35,765 nt of DNA from the NCBI GenBank assembly GCA_003023465.1, contig PXSM01000035.1:1-35765 (forward strand), given 5' to 3'. The notes beneath the pieces are model-generated. The model was not told the DNA's origin and ran no database searches. It saw only the letters and a program-made list of their open reading frames with translations. This document shows positions 32,531 to 35,765 of this stretch, piece by piece (position 1 is the stretch's first letter; the number at the start of each line of letters is the position of its first letter). The translations under genes and the position numbers were made by a program. The stretch is from Halobacteriales archaeon SW_6_65_15. GTDB lineage: Archaea; Halobacteriota; Halobacteria; Halobacteriales; Haladaptataceae.

Positions 32531-32563
32531 CGGGTTGGGCTTTTCATCGACGTTTTGCAAGCG
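32531..32563 (+). repeat. Direct repeat, right copy, flanking the island
   Basis: This stretch agrees with 25862-25894 at 30 of 33 positions in the same orientation. It lies 40 bases beyond the 3' end of tRNA-Pro and touches a strong hairpin (32561-32585). Confidence 0.75.
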
Positions 32564-32585
32564 AGCGACTCTCCGAGTCGCTCGC
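32561..32585 (-). terminator. Perfect 11-pair hairpin downstream of tRNA-Pro
   Basis: GCGAGCGACTC and GAGTCGCTCGC pair perfectly around a three-base loop. In the tRNA direction it follows a short T-run (CCTTTTACT) and may mark the transcript end, or it may be part of the repeat element that flanks the island. Confidence 0.45.
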
Positions 32586-32602
32586 GCAGTAAAAGGTTGT
32601 AG

Positions 32603-32675
32603 TGGGACCGCCCGGATTCGAACCGGGGTTATCGGCACCCAAGGCCGAAAGGATACCAAGCTACCCCACGGTCCC
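32603..32675 (-). tRNA. tRNA-Pro (TGG)
   Basis: Read on the minus strand, the acceptor GGGACCG pairs with CGGTCCC, followed by discriminator A. The D-arm GGGTAGCTTGGTATCC, the anticodon stem TCGGC/GCCGA with loop CTTGGGT (anticodon TGG, reading CCA and other proline codons) and the T-arm CCCGG-TTCGAAT-CCGGG are all present. No CCA is encoded. A TATA-like CTTTACAG (about 32700-32708) is centred about 29 bases upstream. No intron is seen. Confidence 0.95.
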
Positions 32676-32727
32676 GCATACGTTCGTAGCGCGGCAGTGA
32701 CTGTAAAGGGTTTCGTTTGGGACGGCG

Positions 32728-33098
32728 ATCTCGCTTGGATGGGACCAGCGCGACTCGCTCAGAGAACGCGTCGTACGAAGCGTCGCCGGAAACGATGGGT
32801 TCGTCCCTCGACTGGACGAGGTGGATAGCGTCGAAGGGAGTGAAATCGTGATTCACGACGTATCCTGCGGCCGCAAGTAACGGTGCTATCTTTCTCGTAC
32901 TTCGACGAGCGCAGTCGCGTTCGTGACAGTTCGCTCGACGCCCCAGTTCTCTCGATATGCAACTACCATCACCTCCAGAAGAGCGTACGTCGAAGTCCAG
33001 ATGTCGTCCCGATGCTCGCGGTAGATAGCTTCGGCTGAATCCGCTAACCAGTCCTCGTCCTTGATCAGGGCCAACAAGAAATCCGCCTCGACGTACAT
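32728..33098 (-). pseudogene. PIN-domain toxin (VapC family), frameshifted, second copy
   Basis: The N-terminal half reads MYVEADFLLALIKDEDWLAD, with the first PIN aspartate, and IWTSTYALLEVMVVAYRE, with the conserved Glu, then stops at 32886-32888. The C-terminal half continues in another frame: LLAAAGYVVNHDFTPFDAIH and VSGDASYDAFSERVALVP, which carries the remaining acidic residues. One base is missing or extra near 32885-32895. The second frame also has no stop before it enters the tRNA-Pro gene, so the natural end may be lost. The start codon lies two bases after the antitoxin gene. Confidence 0.8.
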
Positions 33099-33099
33099 C

Positions 33100-33324
33100 C
33101 TACGAACCGGCCTGGTCGAGCGCCTCTTTCATCGCACTCTCTTTCAGTTCCTCGACCGACTTGTCCGTCTCACTCGTCTCCTCTCGAAGAGCCTCCAATG
33201 GGTCGTCTGCGACGGGGACCAGAACGAGTGAATTTCCCTGGTCTACGAGTTCGAATCGGCTACCGAACTTCTCTCGGATAGCTTCCGGGAGCCGGATGCG
33301 ACCGTCTTCGACATCGACCCTCAT
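33100..33324 (-). CDS. AbrB/MazE-type antitoxin
   Basis: A 74-residue protein with an N-terminal SpoVT/AbrB swapped-hairpin DNA-binding domain (MRVDVEDGRIRLPEAIREKF, then FELVDQGNSLVLVPV) and an acidic helical C-terminus (LREETSETDKSVEELKESA) that would wrap the toxin. It is the first gene of a pair with the broken PIN toxin. TATA-like TTTAAATGATATTA on the minus strand lies about 17-30 bases upstream. The frame is intact. Without a working toxin it may persist as an orphan regulator. Confidence 0.82.
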   Translation of the reverse strand: MRVDVEDGRIRLPEAIREKFGSRFELVDQGNSLVLVPVADDPLEALREETSETDKSVEELKESAMKEALDQAGS

Positions 33325-33497
33325 AGACGTCAGTTACGCGTAATATCATTTAAACCTCGGGCCGACCCCACCGAATCACGTGGACGAACGTCCGTGAGTA
33401 CTCGACGTGGGAAACGAAAGTGAGCCTTCGTAAATGGTTCCCCACCTAAAAGACAATTTATTCGTTGTTCCAGTGGGGTCCGTCGCTACGAAGCAGA

Positions 33498-34909
33498 CTA
33501 CACGCCCCAGATCGCCGCGATCCCGGCGGTCGTGACGACGGCGAACAGCAGTTGGAGCGGACCGCCGACGCGCACGTAGTCGGTGAACTTGTAGCCGCCG
33601 GGACCGTAGACGAAGAGATTGGTCTGGTAGCCGACCGGCGTCATGAACGCGGTGGAGGCCGCGAAGGTGACCGCGAGCACGAACGCGAAGGCGTTGGCAC
33701 CGAGCTGGGCGGCGGCCTCGGCCGCGACCACCGCCGCGACGATGCCGACCGCGAGGAGAATCTTCGACTCGCGGTAGTCGGGGCGTTCGATCTCCTGAGC
33801 GACGATGAAGTCGCGGTTGACGTTGAGCCGCGAGATGCTGTCGGCGGTCGCCTGCACGAGGAGGATGTCACCGACCTGCAACTCGGCGTCCTCCATGCGC
33901 TTGCGGATGTACTCCGGGCCGCGTCGCAGGGCCAGCACCGTGGCGTCGTACCGGTCGCGGAAGTTCGCGGCGGCGAGCGACTCGCCGACCAGCGACGACC
34001 GGGGCGCGACGACGACCTCCACGAGCGTCTCGCGGTCGGTCCGGAGCGCGAACACGTCGCCCGACTGAATCTGCGTGGGACCGAGCGGTTCGACGAACGT
34101 CCGTCCGCCGCGGATGAGCTGGACGAGGTCCACGTCGAACTCGGTCTCGTCGAGCGCGGCCGCGACGGTCCGCCCGACCAGCGGCGAGTCCGGGGTGACG
34201 ACCACCTCCGTGAGGTAGTCCTGCAACTCGAACTCCTCGGTGAGGTCCTCTCTGGGCGGGATGCGTGCGGGCGTGAGCCAGCGGCCGAGCGTCATGAGGT
34301 AGGCCGCGCCGACGACCGAGACCAGTGTCCCGAGCGCGGTGAACTCGAACATCGAGAAGGCGTGCAGTTCGGGGTGTTCGGTGGCGAGTCGAGCCGAGAG
34401 GTCGCGGGCGAGGATGTTGGTCGAGGTGCCGATGAGGGTGAGCGTCCCGCCGAACATCGAGGCGTACGACAGTGGGAGGAGGAGCTTCGAGGGCGAGGTC
34501 TTCCCCTCGTGGGCGAGGTCGGTCACCATCGGCATCAGGATGGCAACTGCGGCGGTGTTTTTGATGAACCCCGAGATGGAGCCGACCGCGCCGACGGTCG
34601 CGCCCAGCTGGCGGGTCTCGTCGTCGCGGGTGAACGCCGTGATCTTCCGTCCCAGTATCTGGACCGCGCCGGTTCGCTGGACGCCTAGCTCAGCACGAAC
34701 ATCGCCAGCACGGTGACGGTCGCGGAACTGGCAAATCCCGAGACCCCCTCGGCCGGCGAGACTTGCGTCCACGGCTCCAGCACCATCAGCGCCACCATGA
34801 TGCCGATGGCGGTGATGTCGATGGGAACCGGCTCGGTGGCGAACAGCACCAGCGCTGCGAGGATAACGAGGAAGACGACGACGATACCCGGCGTCAGCGA
34901 GAGTACCAC
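33498..34909 (-). pseudogene. SLC13/DASS-type transporter with RCK-C domains, damaged
   Basis: The family imports anions such as sulfate or dicarboxylates with sodium. The start (MVLSLTPGIVVVFLVILAAL) runs to TVTVLAMFVLS and meets a TAG at 34685-34687. Reading resumes one frame over with GVQRTGAVQILGRKITAF, as if one base were missing in a Tyr codon. Helix and loop motifs (FIKNTAAVAILMPMV, GTLTLIGTSTNILA) and two RCK-C domains follow (EVVVTPDSPLVGRTV; EVVVAPRSSLVGESL). Then the sequence jumps from VGIVAAVVAAE to AAQLGANAFAFVLAV near 33705-33735, where from memory about 110 residues with several helices are expected. The end (TAFMTPVGYQTNLFVYGPGG) is typical. Confidence 0.82.
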
Positions 34910-35056
34910 GTCCGGCTACGACTCGCGGTGAGGCTAAAAAAGGTGAGACTCCGGCGGCGTCGGGGTCGTCGCGCTCGGTCCTCGGCTCGTCTGGAAGCTC
35001 GGGTTGTCCGGAGCCTCGGAGTCGTCCGGAGCCTCGGGCGTGTCAGCAGTTTCGGA

Positions 35057-35290
35057 TCAGTCGGTACTCTCGGTTCTGTCGGTGTTCCGGGACGGCGGGT
35101 CCCCGGAGGTGGCGGCGTTCTCGCACACGGTGACGTTGCCGTCGCCCCAGTCGGTCGGGTCCACTCCTTCGGCCGTGGCTATCGCTTCGATCACAGTCTC
35201 GCTGAGGGCCGCCGGCCCGTCGAGGTCGTGGCACGTCTCGTGCGCCGGGTTGGCCCCTTCGCGCGGCCGGTCACCGTCTACTGTCGACAT
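35057..35290 (-). CDS. Short HalOD1-like protein, possibly truncated
   Basis: A 77-residue protein with the first part of HalOD1 (LSETVIEAIATAEGVDPTDW), but the usual Tyr-Asp-Val-Ile and acidic segment that should follow is absent; the sequence passes straight to GDGNVTVCENAATSGDP. After the TGA at 35057-35059 the same frame stays open for 41 acidic, Pro-rich codons (SETADTPEAPDDSEAPDNPS) to a TAG at 34931-34933. This suggests that the ancestral protein was longer and has acquired a stop. It may be decaying, or it may represent a short HalOD1 variant. Confidence 0.55.
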   Translation of the reverse strand: MSTVDGDRPREGANPAHETCHDLDGPAALSETVIEAIATAEGVDPTDWGDGNVTVCENAATSGDPPSRNTDRTESTD

Positions 35291-35410
35291 CGATACGTGA
35301 TTTGATAGGATGGTACATTAAATCCCAGCAGACGAGTGTCAGACGCTTGTACGCTCCCGACGAGTGCTGTATCAAAGTTGTGTCAAAGCGGGGAGTGCGA
35401 CGAGGTCCGA

Positions 35411-35765
35411 TCAGTCCTCTTCGCCGTGACGTTCGAGTTCCGCGACGATCTGGAAGGGTCGCTTGTCCTTCCGGATACCGTCGAGAATCTTGAACGCCTC
35501 GCCTGGCGCGAGGAAGTGGGTGGTGACGACTCGGCCGAGGTCGGTGGGTTCGAGCCCGTCGATGAAGTCGTACTCCAGCAGTTTCCCGAGGGCGTGCTTG
35601 GTCGGGACCTCGCCGATCATCCGGTCGTTGAGGCGCTTGGCCTCCGCCCCGCCGACGGTGATGTTCGCCAACGTCTCCTCGATGGCGGCGCTCTCGTCGT
35701 ACCGGGTGATCACGTCTTCCATCTCGCCCTTGAGGAGCTTGAAGGCCACCTCGTCCTCGGTCATC
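35411..35765 (-). CDS. DEAD/DEAH-box helicase, C-terminal part
   Basis: The frame runs off the right edge, so only the last 118 or so residues are visible. The segment with EDVITRYDESAAIEETLANI, RMIGEVPTKHALGKLLEYDF and PTDLGRVVTTHFLAPGEAF matches the helical C-terminal region that follows the helicase core in Ski2/Hel308-like archaeal helicases. No catalytic motif is inside the window, so the substrate (DNA or RNA) cannot be judged. The Met near the edge is probably internal. Confidence 0.7.
   Translation of the reverse strand, partial: MTEDEVAFKLLKGEMEDVITRYDESAAIEETLANITVGGAEAKRLNDRMIGEVPTKHALGKLLEYDFIDGLEPTDLGRVVTTHFLAPGEAFKILDGIRKDKRPFQIVAELERHGEED

Noticed and set aside
1-35765. CRISPR arrays, transposases, integrases or rRNA genes
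   Set aside because: No regularly spaced repeats, DDE/Tyr/Ser recombinase motifs or rRNA-like segments were seen on either strand.

Overview
The window is GC-rich archaeal DNA of the class Halobacteria (haloarchaea). The proteins are strongly acidic. Start codons commonly sit about 25-30 bases downstream of TATA-like boxes without ribosome-binding sites (leaderless genes). It holds archaeal information genes (TFB, MCM, archaeal IleRS), HalOD1 proteins and a Tat-dependent lipoprotein. The genus cannot be told from sequence reading alone.

Left part (1-13,450): the end of a beta-propeller gene; a VapBC-type toxin-antitoxin pair wedged in front of prs, leaving a duplicated prs 5' end; a winged-helix membrane protein; ileS, broken by two small internal losses; a HIT protein; a MATE exporter that seems to lack one membrane helix; small membrane proteins; a membrane-anchored HerA/FtsK-like ATPase; a MinD/ParA-like protein with a degenerate P-loop; and a GNAT acetyltransferase.

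Middle (13,450-25,640): an uncharacterised gene divergent from a TFB transcription factor, a PLP-dependent decarboxylase with a 16-base palindrome at its promoter, a two-gene MinD operon, a dispersed repeat, then a row of small minus-strand genes (coiled coil, KaiC-like, HalOD1) leading to the replicative helicase gene mcm. MCM carries two inteins: a mini-intein in the P-loop and a large intein with a LAGLIDADG-type endonuclease.

Right part (25,640-32,600): a lower-GC island of five minus-strand genes, each with its own promoter: peptide-binding lipoprotein, M24 peptidase, FAD-dependent amine/amino-acid oxidase, RidA and a class V aminotransferase. Together they could take up a peptide, cleave it, oxidise the product and detoxify the imine. 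The island lies between two 33-base direct repeats and ends beside tRNA-Pro(TGG). Beyond it are a second toxin-antitoxin pair with a broken toxin, a damaged SLC13-type transporter, a shortened HalOD1 gene and the end of a DEAD/DEAH helicase.

A theme of the window is damage inside otherwise conserved genes (ileS, MATE, SLC13, both toxins). Several junctions sit on short inverted repeats, so assembly error must be excluded before biology is inferred. The most interesting items are the doubly intein-split MCM, the toxin-antitoxin insertion at prs, the direct-repeat-flanked catabolic island, and the row of uncharacterised genes around MinD and MCM.
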